From Actinotalea lenta (GTDB taxonomy: Bacteria > Actinomycetota > Actinomycetes > Actinomycetales > Cellulomonadaceae), in assembly GCF_030586465.1 (NCBI RefSeq), contig NZ_JAUQYP010000001.1, positions 2,212,981 through 2,276,980 on the forward strand: DNA of 64,000 nucleotides, read 5' to 3'. This document shows, one piece after another, positions 36,060-46,391 of this stretch. Within the stretch, counting starts at the first letter, position 1; every line of letters starts with the position of its first letter. The position numbers were made by a program, and so were the translations under genes. The notes under the pieces were generated by a model that had not been told where the DNA came from, did not search any database, and saw nothing but the letters and a program-made list of their open reading frames with translations.

Positions 36060-36973
36060 GCCACACCCACCCGGGCCAGGCCGTCGCGGAGGACTTCGCC
36101 GTACACCTCGTCGGGGTCCATCCGGCGCAGCTCCTCCGCCAGGCACTCGGTGAGGGTGCGCAGGGGCATGGCGATGTGCCGGTCGGGCTGCCCCGGTTGG
36201 TGCAGGGTCGCGACACGGGCATCGGGGCGGTCCAGCACGATCGGTCCGGACTCGCGATCCAGCCGCACGGAGGTCACACCCTGGGCGTCGGCCGAGAGCT
36301 CCAGGTCCACCGGGCAGCGCAGCGCCTGCGCCAGCCAGGCGGCGAGCAGCGGCACCGAGGGGTGCACGTCGTTGCCCGCCACGACGGCCCGGGAGACGCG
36401 TTCGTACGGTGGCTGGTCCAGCGCGGCCGCGAGCAGTCCACGCCACACCGTCAGTCGCGTCCACGCCAGATCGGTGTCGCCCTCGGCGTAGGCCGCACGC
36501 AGTCCGCGCAGGCTGTCCAGCGGGTTCGCACAGGCGAGGGAGTCGGAGATCCGTCGGCCGGCCATCACCCCGATCGGGTCCGACGACGGCTCTTCGGGGA
36601 CCTCGTACGGCCACCAGGCGACGATCGGGGCGTCGGGGAGCATCAGCGGCGTGATGAGGGTGTCGGCATGGCCCAGGAGCTCGGGTCCGGCTCGCAGGAC
36701 GATGACCTCGCTGGCTCCGGCGTCCCCGCCGACGCGGATCTGGGCGTCGAGCTGGTCGCCGGTGCTCCCGCAGCGGCACACCACGACGATGCGGCAGGGG
36801 TGCTCGCGGCTGGCGACGTTCGCCGCCTCGATCGCAGGCTCGGGATCGCCGTCGGCGGCGTCGACGACGAGCGTCAGGACGCGGCCCAGCGCCACGGCGC
36901 CCCCTTCGTCGCGCACCTGGACCAGCGCCCTCGCCACGGCACCCGTGGTGGTGTCAGGCAACTCGATGATCAT
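36056..36973 (-). CDS. opcA: Glucose-6-phosphate dehydrogenase assembly protein OpcA
   Basis: This 305-residue protein is required for full G6PDH activity in cyanobacteria and actinobacteria. It shows the family pattern: TLVVDAADGDPEPAIEAANVASREHPCRIVVV, then LLPDAPIVAWWPYEVPEEPSSDPIG and DLAWTRLTVWRGLLAAALDQPP. The order zwf-opcA-pgl is the actinobacterial standard. It starts 10 bases after zwf ends and overlaps pgl. Confidence 0.93.
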   Translation of the reverse strand: MIIELPDTTTGAVARALVQVRDEGGAVALGRVLTLVVDAADGDPEPAIEAANVASREHPCRIVVVCRCGSTGDQLDAQIRVGGDAGASEVIVLRAGPELLGHADTLITPLMLPDAPIVAWWPYEVPEEPSSDPIGVMAGRRISDSLACANPLDSLRGLRAAYAEGDTDLAWTRLTVWRGLLAAALDQPPYERVSRAVVAGNDVHPSVPLLAAWLAQALRCPVDLELSADAQGVTSVRLDRESGPIVLDRPDARVATLHQPGQPDRHIAMPLRTLTECLAEELRRMDPDEVYGEVLRDGLARVGVA

Positions 36974-36983
36974 CGGTTCCTCC

Positions 36984-38522
36984 TCACGGCCGTCGCCAGG
37001 CGCGCCCGTCGCGGGCCATCATCGCGTCGGCGGACGGCGGTCCCCACGAGCCGGACGGGTAGGACTCCGGCGCCCCGTGCCGGGACCAGTAGTTGATGAT
37101 GGGGTCGAGGATCTGCCAGGAGAGCTCGACCTCCTGCTGCCGGGGGAAGAGCGGCGGATCACCCAGCAGCACGTCCAGGATGAGGCGTTCATAGGCCTCG
37201 GGGGACGACTCGGTGAAGGCGTGGCCGTAGCCGAAGTCCATCGTGACGTCCCGGACCTCCATGGAGGTGCCCGGAACCTTGGAGCCGAACCGCAACGTCA
37301 CGCCCTCGTCCGGCTGCACCCGGATCACCAGCGCGTTCTTGCCCAGCTCCTCGGTGGCGGTCGACTCGAACGGCAGGTGCGGCGCGCGCTTGAACACGAC
37401 CGCGACCTCGGTGACCCGACGGCCCAGGCGCTTGCCGGTCCGCAGGTAGAAGGGCACGCCGGCCCAGCGGCGGGTGTCGATGTCGAGCCGGACCGCGGCG
37501 AAGGTCTCCGTGGTCGAGCTGGGCGCCACACCGGCCTCGTCCAGGTAGCCGACCACGCGTTCGCCGCCCTGCCATCCTGCGGCGTACCTTCCGCGCGCGG
37601 TGTGCCGCCCCAGGTCCTTGGGCAGGCGCACGGCTGAGAGCACCTTCTCCTTCTCGGCGCGCAGGTCCTGGGCGTCGAAGGAGACCGGCTCCTCCATCGC
37701 CGTCAGGGCGAGGAGCTGGAGGAGGTGGTTCTGGATCACGTCCCGCGCCGCGCCGATCCCGTCGTAGTACCCCGCGCGGCCCGCGATGCCGATGTCCTCG
37801 GCCATCGTGATCTGCACGTGGTCGACGTAGTTGGAGTTCCAGATCGGCTCGAACAGCTGGTTGGCGAACCGCAGCGCCAGCAGGTTCTGGACGGTCTCCT
37901 TGCCCAGGTAGTGGTCGATGCGGAAGACCGCCTCGGGGGCGAACACCTGGGACACCACGTCGTTGAGCTCGCGCGAGGACGCCAGGTCGTGACCGAAGGG
38001 CTTCTCGATGACGACCCGCCGCCACGCCCCGTTCTCCTGCGCCGCGAGCCCGGACCGGGAGAGCTGCTCGAGGACCAGCGGGAAGGCCTTGGGCGGCACG
38101 GACAGATAGAAGGCGTGGTTGCCGTTGGTGCCCTGGTCCGCGTCGAGCTCCGCCACCGTGGCACTGAGCCGGTCGAAGGCGTCGTCGTCGGAGAACTCGC
38201 CCTGGACGAAGCGGATCCCCTCGGCGAGCTGCCGCCAGGTGTCCTCGCGGAACGGCGTGCGCGCGTGCTCACGCACGGCGTCGTGCACGACCTGTGCGAA
38301 GTCCTGGTCCTCCCAGTCCCGCCGGGCGAACCCGGTCAGCGCGAACCCCGGGGGGAGCAGGCCGCGGTTGGCCAGGTCGTACACGGCCGGCATGAGCTTC
38401 TTACGGGCGAGGTCGCCGGTGACGCCGAAGATCACCAGGCCGCAGGGGCCGGCGATGCGGGGCAGCCGACGGTCGCGGACGTCACGGAGCGGGTTGCGCT
38501 CCGCCGTCACCGCCCGGCTCAC
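36984..38522 (-). CDS. zwf: Glucose-6-phosphate 1-dehydrogenase
   Basis: The 512-residue enzyme opens the pentose phosphate path, glucose 6-phosphate to 6-phosphogluconolactone. The nucleotide-binding motif is [21 protein letters not shown], the active-site block is [20 protein letters not shown], and the family ends with a conserved [18 protein letters not shown] at 38522 overlaps the tal stop (GTGA). The NAD(P) preference cannot be read reliably. Confidence 0.96.
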   Translation of the reverse strand: MSRAVTAERNPLRDVRDRRLPRIAGPCGLVIFGVTGDLARKKLMPAVYDLANRGLLPPGFALTGFARRDWEDQDFAQVVHDAVREHARTPFREDTWRQLAEGIRFVQGEFSDDDAFDRLSATVAELDADQGTNGNHAFYLSVPPKAFPLVLEQLSRSGLAAQENGAWRRVVIEKPFGHDLASSRELNDVVSQVFAPEAVFRIDHYLGKETVQNLLALRFANQLFEPIWNSNYVDHVQITMAEDIGIAGRAGYYDGIGAARDVIQNHLLQLLALTAMEEPVSFDAQDLRAEKEKVLSAVRLPKDLGRHTARGRYAAGWQGGERVVGYLDEAGVAPSSTTETFAAVRLDIDTRRWAGVPFYLRTGKRLGRRVTEVAVVFKRAPHLPFESTATEELGKNALVIRVQPDEGVTLRFGSKVPGTSMEVRDVTMDFGYGHAFTESSPEAYERLILDVLLGDPPLFPRQQEVELSWQILDPIINYWSRHGAPESYPSGSWGPPSADAMMARDGRAWRRP

Positions 38523-39646
38523 CGGTGCGCCTTCAGGGCCTCGTCGACCGTGCCGAGCAGGTCCTGCCAGCTGTCGATGAACTTCTGCACGCCCTGGGCC
38601 TCGAGCTCGTCGGTGACCTCGGCCATGTCCACCCCGACGTCCGCCAGGGACGCCATGACCCGGTCGGCGTCGTCGAACGCCCGTGCGGTGTCACCCGTCA
38701 CCTGGCCGTGGTCGCCGACCTGCTCCAGGGTGCTGCCCGGCATGGTGTTGACGGTGTGCGGAGCGACCAGCTCGTCGACGTAGCGGGTGTCGGGGTAGGC
38801 CGGGTTCTTCACGCTCGTGGACGCCCACAGCGGCCGCTGGGTCAGCGCCCCCGCGGCGGCGAGCTCGGTCCAGCGGGGATCGTCCTGGTACTGCTCCCAC
38901 AACCGGTACGCGAGTCGCGCGTTGGCGATCGCCGCTGTGCCGAGCAGCGCCTCGGCGGCGTCCCCACCGATCTCCTCCAGGCGGCCGTCCACCGCGGTGT
39001 CGACCCGGGAGACGAAGAAGGAGGCGACCGACGCGAGCCTGGACAGGTCATGCCCGGCAGCCTTCGCCTGGGCGAGGCCGTCGAGGTGGGCCTCGATCAC
39101 CTCGCGGTAGCGCTCGAGGGAGAAGATCAGCGTGACGTTGACGCTGATGCCCGCGGCGAGGGTGCGGGTGATCGCCGGCAGGCCCTCGACGGTGGCCGGG
39201 ATCTTGATGAACAGGTTGGGCCGGTCGACGGTGTCCCAGAGCTCCCTGGCCTGCGCGACGGTGGCCTCCGTGTCGTGCGCGAGCCGGGGGTCGACCTCGA
39301 TCGAGACGCGCCCGTCGACGCCGTCCGTCGAGGCGTACACCTCGGCAAGCACGTCGCAGGCATCGCGCACGTCGTCCGTGGTCAGGGTTCGCACGGCCGC
39401 CTCGGCGTCCCGGCCGGCGTTGGCCAGCTGTGCGAGCTGCGGGGTGTAGGCGTCCGTCCCGGCGACGGACGTCGCGAAGATCGAGGGGTTGGACGTGACC
39501 CCGATCACGCCCCTGGTGCGCACCAGGTCGGCGAGGCCGCCCTGACGCACCAGGGGCCGTGACAGGTCGTCGAGCCACACCGCGACCCCGGCCTCCGCGA
39601 GGTCGACGAGCGCACGTGGGGTGTCGATGGGTACGGGCAGCGTCAT
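38519..39646 (-). CDS. tal: Transaldolase
   Basis: The 375-residue TIM-barrel enzyme exchanges dihydroxyacetone units between sedoheptulose 7-phosphate and glyceraldehyde 3-phosphate. The sequence has [13 protein letters not shown], the Schiff-base lysine segment [16 protein letters not shown] and [22 protein letters not shown], and is typical of actinobacterial Tal. It lies 40 bases after tkt and overlaps zwf. A phosphoglucose isomerase gene, common here in related operons, is absent. Confidence 0.96.
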   Translation of the reverse strand: MTLPVPIDTPRALVDLAEAGVAVWLDDLSRPLVRQGGLADLVRTRGVIGVTSNPSIFATSVAGTDAYTPQLAQLANAGRDAEAAVRTLTTDDVRDACDVLAEVYASTDGVDGRVSIEVDPRLAHDTEATVAQARELWDTVDRPNLFIKIPATVEGLPAITRTLAAGISVNVTLIFSLERYREVIEAHLDGLAQAKAAGHDLSRLASVASFFVSRVDTAVDGRLEEIGGDAAEALLGTAAIANARLAYRLWEQYQDDPRWTELAAAGALTQRPLWASTSVKNPAYPDTRYVDELVAPHTVNTMPGSTLEQVGDHGQVTGDTARAFDDADRVMASLADVGVDMAEVTDELEAQGVQKFIDSWQDLLGTVDEALKAHR

Positions 39647-39686
39647 GACGCACTCCCTCCTGGGGCGGGCGTCGTGCGCCCGTCCG

Positions 39687-41831
39687 TCAGCGGTCCCCGG
39701 CGCCGCTCTCTGTCGGCACCGCGGCGCTGCCCGGGACGTCGGTGGACCCTGCCGCGGTCAGGGACTCGCGGGCCGCGTTGACCACGGCCTCCGCGGTGAG
39801 CCCGAACTCCCGGTAGAGGGTCCCGTAGTCCGCCGAGGCCCCGTAGTGCTCGAGTGAGATCGAGCGGCCGGCGTCGCCGACCAGACGGGCCCACGGCATG
39901 GCGATCCCGGCCTCGACAGAGACCCTGGCGCGCACCGACGGGGGCAGCACCTGATCACGGTAGGCACGATCCTGCCGATCGAACCACTCGAGACACGGAG
40001 CTGAGACGACCCGGGTCGCGATCCCGGCCTCTTCCAGGTGTGTCCGCGCCTCCACGGCGATCTGGACCTCGGAGCCCGTCGCGATGAGGATGACGTCCGG
40101 CGACCCGGTTCCGGCCTCGAGCAGGACGTAGGCGCCCTTGGCCACACCGTCGGTGGTCGCGAAGCCGTCCTCGCCGCGCGGGAACGTCGGCACGTTCTGT
40201 CGGGTGAGGACCAGGCCGGCGGGGTTGTCGGTGTTCTCCAGGATCACGCGCCAGGCCGCCGCGGTCTCGTTGGCGTCGGCCGGCCGCACCACGTCGAGAC
40301 CGGGGATCGCGCGCACGGCGGCGAGGTGCTCGACCGGCTGGTGCGTCGGACCGTCCTCGCCCAGACCGATCGAGTCGTGGGTCCACACGAAGGTCGACGG
40401 GATACCCATCAGCGCGGCCAGGCGCACGGACGCCCGCATGTAGTCACTGAACGTGAAGAACGTCCCGCCGTAGGGCCGGGTCAAGCCGTGCAGCACGATC
40501 CCGTTGAGGATCGCCCCCATGGCGTGCTCCCGGATGCCGAAGTGCAGGGTCCGGCCGTACCAGGAGCCCGAGAACTCCTCGGTGGAGTGCTGTGGCGGCA
40601 GGAACGACGGCTCGCCCTTCATGGTCGTGTTGTTCGAGCCAGCGAGGTCGGCGGAGCCACCCCACAGCTCGGGCAGCACGGGTGCCAGCGCGGACAGCAC
40701 GTTGCCCGACGCCGCGCGGGTCGCCATCGACTGGCCGGCCTCGAAGGTCGGCAGAGCGTCGGTCCACCCCTCGGGGAGCTGCTTGGCGCGCAGCCGGTCC
40801 AGCAGGGCTGCACGCTGCGGGTTCGCCTCGCGCCACGCACGGTAGGCCTCGTCCCACTCGGCACGCGCTGCGCCACCGCGACGGACGACCGCACGGGTGT
40901 GCGTGATCACCTCGGGGGAGACCTCGAAGGTGGCCTCCGGGTCGAAGCCGAGGACCTTCTTGAGCCCGGCGACCTCCTCGGCGCCGAGCTTCGAGCCGTG
41001 GGCGCCGTGGGTGTCCTGCTTGGTCGGAGCCGGCCAGGCGATGATCGTGCGCAGCCGGATGAACGACGGCTTGTCGGTCACGGCCTTGGCCTGCTCGATC
41101 GCGGTGAGCAGCTCCTCGACGTCCTCGCGGTACTCGGTGCCGCCGTGCGTCCAGTCGACGGACTGGGTGTGCCAGCCGTAGGCCTCGTACCGGCCCAGCA
41201 CGTCCTCGTTGAACGCGACATCGGTGTGGCCCTCGATCGAGATCTTGTTGTCGTCCCAGATCACGATGAGGTTGCCCAGCTGCTGGGTACCGGCGATCGA
41301 GGACGCCTCGGAGCTCACGCCCTCCTCGAGGTCACCGTCCGAGGCGATCACGTACACGTGGTGGTCGAAGGGGCTCGTGCCGGGTGCGGCGTCGGGGTCG
41401 AGCAGCCCGCGCTCCCGGCGCGACGCGATCGCGAACCCGACCGAGCTCGCGATCCCCTGCCCCAAGGGGCCGGTGCTGATCTCGATCCCGCGGGTGTGGC
41501 CGTACTCCGGGTGGCCGGGGGTCTTCGACCCCCAGGTGCGCAGCGCTTCGAGGTCGGAGAGCTCCAGGCCGTAGCCGGACATGTAGAGCTGGATGTACTG
41601 CGTCAGGCTCGAGTGGCCCGCGGAGAGGATGAACCGGTCACGGCCCAGCCACTCCGGGTCGCTCGGGTCATGGCGCATCACCCGCTGGTAGAGGAGGTAG
41701 GCGAGCGGCGCCAGGCTGATCGCGGTCCCTGGGTGGCCGTTGCCCACCTTCTCCACAGCGTCGGCAGCCAGGACACGCACGGTGTCGACCGCGCGACGGT
41801 CCAGGTCGGTCCACTCGAGGGGGGTGTTCAC
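39687..41831 (-). CDS. tkt: Transketolase (housekeeping copy)
   Basis: The 714-residue thiamine diphosphate enzyme moves two-carbon units between sugar phosphates. N-terminal features are [25 protein letters not shown], and TDP binding reads [17 protein letters not shown] ... [10 protein letters not shown]. The catalytic His and Glu are in [14 protein letters not shown] at 41831 has GGAAGGA about 10 bases upstream. It is the first gene of the pentose phosphate operon. A second full transketolase lies at 54.3 kb. Confidence 0.96.
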   Translation of the reverse strand: MNTPLEWTDLDRRAVDTVRVLAADAVEKVGNGHPGTAISLAPLAYLLYQRVMRHDPSDPEWLGRDRFILSAGHSSLTQYIQLYMSGYGLELSDLEALRTWGSKTPGHPEYGHTRGIEISTGPLGQGIASSVGFAIASRRERGLLDPDAAPGTSPFDHHVYVIASDGDLEEGVSSEASSIAGTQQLGNLIVIWDDNKISIEGHTDVAFNEDVLGRYEAYGWHTQSVDWTHGGTEYREDVEELLTAIEQAKAVTDKPSFIRLRTIIAWPAPTKQDTHGAHGSKLGAEEVAGLKKVLGFDPEATFEVSPEVITHTRAVVRRGGAARAEWDEAYRAWREANPQRAALLDRLRAKQLPEGWTDALPTFEAGQSMATRAASGNVLSALAPVLPELWGGSADLAGSNNTTMKGEPSFLPPQHSTEEFSGSWYGRTLHFGIREHAMGAILNGIVLHGLTRPYGGTFFTFSDYMRASVRLAALMGIPSTFVWTHDSIGLGEDGPTHQPVEHLAAVRAIPGLDVVRPADANETAAAWRVILENTDNPAGLVLTRQNVPTFPRGEDGFATTDGVAKGAYVLLEAGTGSPDVILIATGSEVQIAVEARTHLEEAGIATRVVSAPCLEWFDRQDRAYRDQVLPPSVRARVSVEAGIAMPWARLVGDAGRSISLEHYGASADYGTLYREFGLTAEAVVNAARESLTAAGSTDVPGSAAVPTESGAGDR

Positions 41832-41938
41832 GTCAGCACGTTCCTTCCCGGCCCGGCCAGGCCGTGGGAGCGAGGGCAGGCGGCCCGCACGGGGCGCGTC
41901 GCAGGCACGCCGGTACGCCGTCGGTGGCGCCCGGGCCG

Positions 41939-41944
41939 AGCCTA
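41939..41944 (-). promoter_or_regulatory. Possible -10 box of the tkt operon
   Basis: TAGGCT on the minus strand lies about 107 bases before the tkt start. On the other strand TACCAT (42032-42037) may serve ctaB. Both are weak; the 269-base region holds nothing else recognised. Confidence 0.35.
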
Positions 41945-42100
41945 TCGCCGTCGTGGACCTGCGCGCGGGCCCGCGGCCGGCGGCGGCGGGGGCGCAGCCC
42001 CGTTCGCCTGGGCGCCCGCCGCCCTGTCGCCTACCATGGGCATGCGCCGGAGGCCTAGGACCCGGCACATCCATCGGACGGTGAACGGAGTCTGCCCACA

Positions 42101-43069
42101 GTGCGCAGCGTGACGACGGATCCCTCAGCGGTCGTCGAGGGTCCCGCCGCGGTGGCGCGCGACACGTCGCGGGACCGGCTGGCGCGGGTCGGCCGCACCC
42201 TCGGGGCGTACGTCGCGCTGACCAAGCCCCGCATCATCGAGCTCCTGCTCGTCACCACCGTGCCGACGATGGTCCTGGCCGCCCGCGGGCTGCCGTCCCT
42301 GACGCTCGTGCTCGCGACCCTGGTCGGTGGCACCGCGGCGGCCGGCTCGGCGAACACCCTGAACTGCGTGCTCGACCGGGACATCGACAGCGTGATGAAC
42401 CGCACCCGGCGTCGGCCGTTGGTGACCGGGGAGATCAGCCCGCGAGCCGGTGTGATCTTCGGACTCGTCCTCGGGGCCGCGGCGGTCGCGTGGTTCGCGC
42501 TGCTGGTCAACGTGGTCTCTGCCGTGCTGGCACTGGCCGCGATCCTGCTCTACGTCGTGGGCTACACGATGCTGCTCAAGCGCCGGACGCCGCAGAACAT
42601 CGTGTGGGGCGGTGTGGCGGGGTGCATGCCCGTGCTGATCGGCTGGTCCGCGGTCACCGGATCCGTGGCGTGGGCGCCCGTGGCGCTGTTCGCGGTGGTG
42701 TTCTTCTGGACCCCGCCGCACTACTGGCCGTTGTCGATGAAGTTCCGCCGCGACTACGCCACCGCCGGGGTGCCGATGCTGCCCGTCGTCGCGGGCGACG
42801 TCCGGGTGGCGGTCGAGATGATGGGCTACACCGTCGCGATGGTGGCGGCGTCCCTCGCACTCGTGCCGCTGGCCGGGATGAGCTGGGTCTACGCACTGGC
42901 CGCCGGCGCGCTCGGGGCGTGGTTCGGCGGGCACGTCGTGGCGCTGTGGGTGCGGGCGCGACGGCCCGGGCGGGCCAAGCTCGGGGAGATGCGGGTGTTC
43001 CACCACTCGATCACGTACCTGACGCTGCTGTTCGTCGCAGTGGCGGTCGACCCGTTCCTGCCGGTGTGA
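42101..43069 (+). CDS. ctaB: Protoheme IX farnesyltransferase (heme O synthase)
   Basis: This 322-residue integral membrane prenyltransferase makes heme O for the terminal oxidases. It has nine hydrophobic segments, the prenyl-diphosphate-binding [20 protein letters not shown] and the second aspartate region [21 protein letters not shown] at 42101 or a nearby GTG at 42110 are the possible starts. It diverges from tkt, an order common in Actinobacteria, and no ctaA is next to it. Confidence 0.95.
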   Translation: MRSVTTDPSAVVEGPAAVARDTSRDRLARVGRTLGAYVALTKPRIIELLLVTTVPTMVLAARGLPSLTLVLATLVGGTAAAGSANTLNCVLDRDIDSVMNRTRRRPLVTGEISPRAGVIFGLVLGAAAVAWFALLVNVVSAVLALAAILLYVVGYTMLLKRRTPQNIVWGGVAGCMPVLIGWSAVTGSVAWAPVALFAVVFFWTPPHYWPLSMKFRRDYATAGVPMLPVVAGDVRVAVEMMGYTVAMVAASLALVPLAGMSWVYALAAGALGAWFGGHVVALWVRARRPGRAKLGEMRVFHHSITYLTLLFVAVAVDPFLPV

Positions 43070-43070
43070 G

Positions 43071-44003
43071 GTGGCGGGCGCGGACGGCCTGACACCGGCG
43101 GCGACGGCGTTCCTCGACCACCTCGCCGTCGAGCGCGGCCTCGCCGCGCACACCGTGGCCGCCTATCGACGGGACCTGGCCCGCTACTGCGCCTTCCTGA
43201 CGGAGCACGGCCGCGACGATCTCGCCGACGTGACGGCCCCGGACGTGCGTGACTACGTCCTGGCCGTGCGGACCGGGTCTGACGGACGTCCTGCGCTGGC
43301 CGCGTCGTCCACCGCGCGCATGGTCGCGGCGGTCCGGGGCTGGCACCGGTTCGCGGCCGTGGAGGGCTGGACGCCCGGCGACCCAGCGGCGTCCGTGAAG
43401 CCGCCGAGCCGGCCACGCCGGCTCCCCAAGGCGCTGCGCATCGAGCAGGTGGGTGCGCTGCTGGACGCCGCGGGGCAGGGGGACGGGCCCGTCCCTGTGC
43501 GCGACCGCGCCCTTCTCGAGCTGCTCTACTCGACCGGCGCGCGCATCAGCGAGGTCGTCGGGCTGGACGTGGACGACCTCGACCTGGAGACCTGCCAGGT
43601 GCTGCTGCGCGGCAAGGGGGACAAGCAGCGGGTCGTCCCGGTCGGGTCCTACGCGGTCGATGCCGTGCAGGCCTACCTGGTGCGGGCCCGCCCGGCCCTC
43701 GCCTCGCGCGGCCGTGGCACGCCCGCGCTGTTCTGCAACACGCTCGGGCGCCGGCTCAGCCGGCAGTCCGCCTGGGCGGTGCTGCGCAGCGCCGCGGGAC
43801 GCGCCGGGCTCACGGTCGCCGTGTCACCGCACACCCTTCGGCACTCCTTCGCCACCCACCTGCTGGCCGGGGGAGCGGACGTCCGCGTGGTCCAGGAGCT
43901 GCTGGGACACGCGTCCGTGACGACCACCCAGATCTACACCCAGGTCACCCCCGAGACCCTTCGCGAGGTCTACGTCGCCGCGCACCCCCGCGCCATCGGA
44001 TGA
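43071..44003 (+). CDS. xerD: Site-specific tyrosine recombinase XerD
   Basis: The 310-residue recombinase resolves chromosome dimers at dif. The SAM-like N-terminal core-binding domain (10-100) precedes the catalytic domain with Arg158 ([12 protein letters not shown]), Lys182 ([11 protein letters not shown]), His254 and Arg257 ([13 protein letters not shown]), His280 ([16 protein letters not shown]) and nucleophile Tyr289. GTG at 43071 directly follows the ctaB stop. The position before parA-scpAB is a standard housekeeping one, which argues against a mobile-element integrase. Confidence 0.94.
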   Translation: MAGADGLTPAATAFLDHLAVERGLAAHTVAAYRRDLARYCAFLTEHGRDDLADVTAPDVRDYVLAVRTGSDGRPALAASSTARMVAAVRGWHRFAAVEGWTPGDPAASVKPPSRPRRLPKALRIEQVGALLDAAGQGDGPVPVRDRALLELLYSTGARISEVVGLDVDDLDLETCQVLLRGKGDKQRVVPVGSYAVDAVQAYLVRARPALASRGRGTPALFCNTLGRRLSRQSAWAVLRSAAGRAGLTVAVSPHTLRHSFATHLLAGGADVRVVQELLGHASVTTTQIYTQVTPETLREVYVAAHPRAIG

Positions 44004-44041
44004 GCCCGGTGAGGCACCGCTGACGGACGGCCCCGCTGGGG

Positions 44042-44047
44042 TAACCT
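44042..44047 (+). promoter_or_regulatory. Leaderless -10 box of the parA-scpAB operon
   Basis: TAACCT ends 7 bases before the GTG at 44055. Confidence 0.5.
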
Positions 44048-44054
44048 CGGGCGC

Positions 44055-44921
44055 GTGACGAGCCAGGACACCGAGCACGCTGCCACCGACCTGGTCGGGC
44101 GCCCGATGCCGGAGTTCGGCGAGCCGGCACCGCTGGCCACCACGGGTCCGGCACGGATCATCGCGCTGTGCAACCAGAAGGGTGGCGTCGGCAAGACCAC
44201 GACGACCATCAACCTGGGCGCGGCGCTGGCGGCGTACGGGCGCAAGGTGCTCGTGGTGGATTTCGACCCGCAAGGTGCCGCCTCGGTCGGGCTGGGCGTC
44301 AACCCGCACGAGCTCGACCGCACGGTCTACAACCTCGTGATGGAGCGCAACGCGTCGCTCGCCGAGATCGCGCGGCCCACCGGTGTGCCCGGTCTGGACC
44401 TGGTGCCTGCCAACATCGACCTGTCGGCCGCGGAGGTGCAGCTGGTCGGCGAGGTGGCCCGCGAGTCGGTGCTGTCCCGGGCGCTGCGTGAGGCCGAGGA
44501 CTCCTACGACGTCATCCTCATCGACTGCCAGCCGTCCTTGGGTCTGCTGACCGTCAACGCGCTGACCGCCGCGCACGGTGTCCTCATCCCGCTGGAGTGC
44601 GAGTTCTTCGCGCTGCGGGGGGTGGCGCTGCTCATCGAGACGGTGGAGAAGGTGCGCGACCGCCTCAACCCCCGGCTGCAGATCGACGGAATCCTGGCGA
44701 CCATGCACGACTCGCGCACGCTGCACTCGCGCGAGGTGCTGGCTCGGGTGCACGAGGCGTTCGGGGACCAGCTGCTGCACACCGTCATCGGGCGCACGGT
44801 GAAGTTCCCGGACGCGTCGGTCGCGGCCGAACCGATCACCAGCTACGCACCGACGCACGCCGGGGCCCTGGCATACCTCCAGCTGGCCCGTGAGCTGGTC
44901 GCCCGCGGCGATGCCGCCTGA
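44055..44921 (+). CDS. ParA/Soj-family ATPase
   Basis: The 288-residue P-loop ATPase has deviant Walker A CNQKGGVGKTTTTINLGAAL with the signature lysine, Walker A' VVDFDPQGAASVGLG and Walker B YDVILIDCQPSLGLLTVNAL. It belongs to the ParA group that sits upstream of scpAB in actinobacteria, without a ParB partner, and may act with condensin. The last 11 bases overlap scpA. The parAB pair near the origin is presumably a different locus. Confidence 0.92.
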   Translation: MTSQDTEHAATDLVGRPMPEFGEPAPLATTGPARIIALCNQKGGVGKTTTTINLGAALAAYGRKVLVVDFDPQGAASVGLGVNPHELDRTVYNLVMERNASLAEIARPTGVPGLDLVPANIDLSAAEVQLVGEVARESVLSRALREAEDSYDVILIDCQPSLGLLTVNALTAAHGVLIPLECEFFALRGVALLIETVEKVRDRLNPRLQIDGILATMHDSRTLHSREVLARVHEAFGDQLLHTVIGRTVKFPDASVAAEPITSYAPTHAGALAYLQLARELVARGDAA

Positions 44922-45759
44922 CGCGGGCGGCGTACCCGTCCGGCCAGGTCCGTTCGAGGTGCACCTGGAGAACTTCTCCGGGCCCTTCGACCTCCTGCTC
45001 GGGCTGATCGCCCGACACAAGCTCGACATCACGGAGGTGGCGATCGCCCAGGTCACCGACGAGTTCATCGCAGCGGTGCGGGCTGCTGAGGAGTCCGACG
45101 CGCCGTGGCCGCTGAGTCAGATCAGCGAGTTCCTCGTGGTCGCTGCCACGCTGCTCGACCTCAAGGCCGCCCGGTTGCTGCCCGGCGAGGTGGACGCCGG
45201 TGAGGACCTCGAGCTCCTTGAGGCGCGGGACCTGCTGTTCGCGCGTCTGCTGCAGTACCGCGCCTTCAAGGAGGCCGCTGCGGATCTCGCCGCCCGCTAC
45301 ACCGCGCAGTCGCGTCAGCTGCCTCGGGCGGTCTCGCTGGAGCCGCACCTCGCCGCGCTGCTGCCCGAGCTGGTGCTGGCCGTCGGGCCGGAGCAGCTGG
45401 CGGTGATGGCCGCGGCAGCCCTCGCGCCCAAACCCGTGCCCGTCGTCTCACTGAGCCATCTGCACGCCCCCACCGTGAGCGTGCGCGAGCAGGCCGCCGT
45501 GCTGGTGGACAGGCTGCGGCGCGCCGGGTCGGCGTCCTTCCGATCCCTGGTGGCCGACGCGGGTTCCACCCCGGTGGTGGTTGCCCGCTTCCTGGGTGTG
45601 TTGGAGCTCTTCCGGGAAGGGATGGTCGGTCTGGAGCAGGTCGACCCGTTGGGCGAGCTGACCGTGCGATGGACGGGTGCGGCCGAAGGCGACGTCCGGG
45701 TGAACGACGACTACGACGAGGCGGTCGCCGCGCCCGCGCCCGCCGAGGAGGACCGTTGA
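44911..45759 (+). CDS. scpA: Segregation and condensation protein A
   Basis: The 282-residue kleisin links SMC heads. The N-terminal segment reads FEVHLENFSGPFDLLLGLIARHKLDITEVAIAQVTDEF, typical of ScpA, followed by FLVVAATLLDLKAARLLP; the C-terminal winged helix begins about residue 195. ATG at 44911 (MPPDAGG) overlaps parA by 11 bases; a longer start inside parA lacks support. The gene is coupled to scpB. Confidence 0.94.
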   Translation: MPPDAGGVPVRPGPFEVHLENFSGPFDLLLGLIARHKLDITEVAIAQVTDEFIAAVRAAEESDAPWPLSQISEFLVVAATLLDLKAARLLPGEVDAGEDLELLEARDLLFARLLQYRAFKEAAADLAARYTAQSRQLPRAVSLEPHLAALLPELVLAVGPEQLAVMAAAALAPKPVPVVSLSHLHAPTVSVREQAAVLVDRLRRAGSASFRSLVADAGSTPVVVARFLGVLELFREGMVGLEQVDPLGELTVRWTGAAEGDVRVNDDYDEAVAAPAPAEEDR

Positions 45760-46391
45760 GCGATCACGAGGACCTGTCCCGTCCGGTGGACGACGCACGA
45801 CCGCCGGCCGCCCCGGACGAGCTCGCCTTCGACGTCGCCGCCCTGCCGGGTGGAGCGCGCGCGGCACTCGAGGCCGTGCTCATGGTGGCCGACGAGCCGA
45901 TCGCCGCCGTGCGGCTCGCCGCGGCGTTGGGCGTCCCGACCGCCGAGGTCGAGGACACCCTCGCGGTGCTGGCCCAGGAGTACCGGGCCCAGGAGCGCGG
46001 CTTCGAGCTGCGCGAGGTCGCGGGGGGGTGGCGGTTCTACTCGGCGGCGGCCCATGCGGACGTCGTGGGTCGGTTCGTGCTCGACGGGCAGACGGCACGG
46101 CTCACCCAGGCTGCGCTGGAGACCCTCGCGGTCATCGCATACCGCCAGCCCGTGACGCGTGGCCAGGTGTCCGCGGTACGTGGGGTGAACGTGGACTCGG
46201 TGGTGCGTACCCTCGCGGCACGCGGACTGGTGCAGGAGGCGGGCACCGAGCCCTCCGGGGCGGTCCTCTACGTCACGACCGCGTACTTCCTGGAGCGTAT
46301 GGGGTTGACGAGCCTGGACGAGCTGCCGCCGCTCGCCCCCTACCTGCCGGACCTGGCGCACCTTGACCTGGACGCGGAGGCGGGGATGTGA
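45756..46391 (+). CDS. scpB: Segregation and condensation protein B
   Basis: The 211-residue partner of ScpA has two winged-helix domains, with the second reading TQAALETLAVIAYRQPVTRGQVSAVRGVNVDSVVRTLAARGLV. The start is inferred as TTG at 45756, which overlaps the scpA stop (TTGA) and has GAGGAGG 5 bases upstream. No ATG or GTG lies near enough to give the full N-terminus. The stop overlaps the next GTG. Confidence 0.93.
   Translation: MSDHEDLSRPVDDARPPAAPDELAFDVAALPGGARAALEAVLMVADEPIAAVRLAAALGVPTAEVEDTLAVLAQEYRAQERGFELREVAGGWRFYSAAAHADVVGRFVLDGQTARLTQAALETLAVIAYRQPVTRGQVSAVRGVNVDSVVRTLAARGLVQEAGTEPSGAVLYVTTAYFLERMGLTSLDELPPLAPYLPDLAHLDLDAEAGM

Noticed and set aside
33010-36222. Long minus-strand frame through tpiA, secG, rbpA, hypA and hypB
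   Set aside because: Opposite five well-supported genes and without protein-like motifs.
43071-44003. Tyrosine recombinase as phage or island integrase
   Set aside because: Its position before parA-scpAB, its XerD length and motifs fit the chromosomal dimer-resolution enzyme; no phage genes are nearby.
44055-44921. parA as part of an origin or plasmid partition locus
   Set aside because: There is no parB or parS-like palindrome beside it, and the scpAB context is a known separate location.
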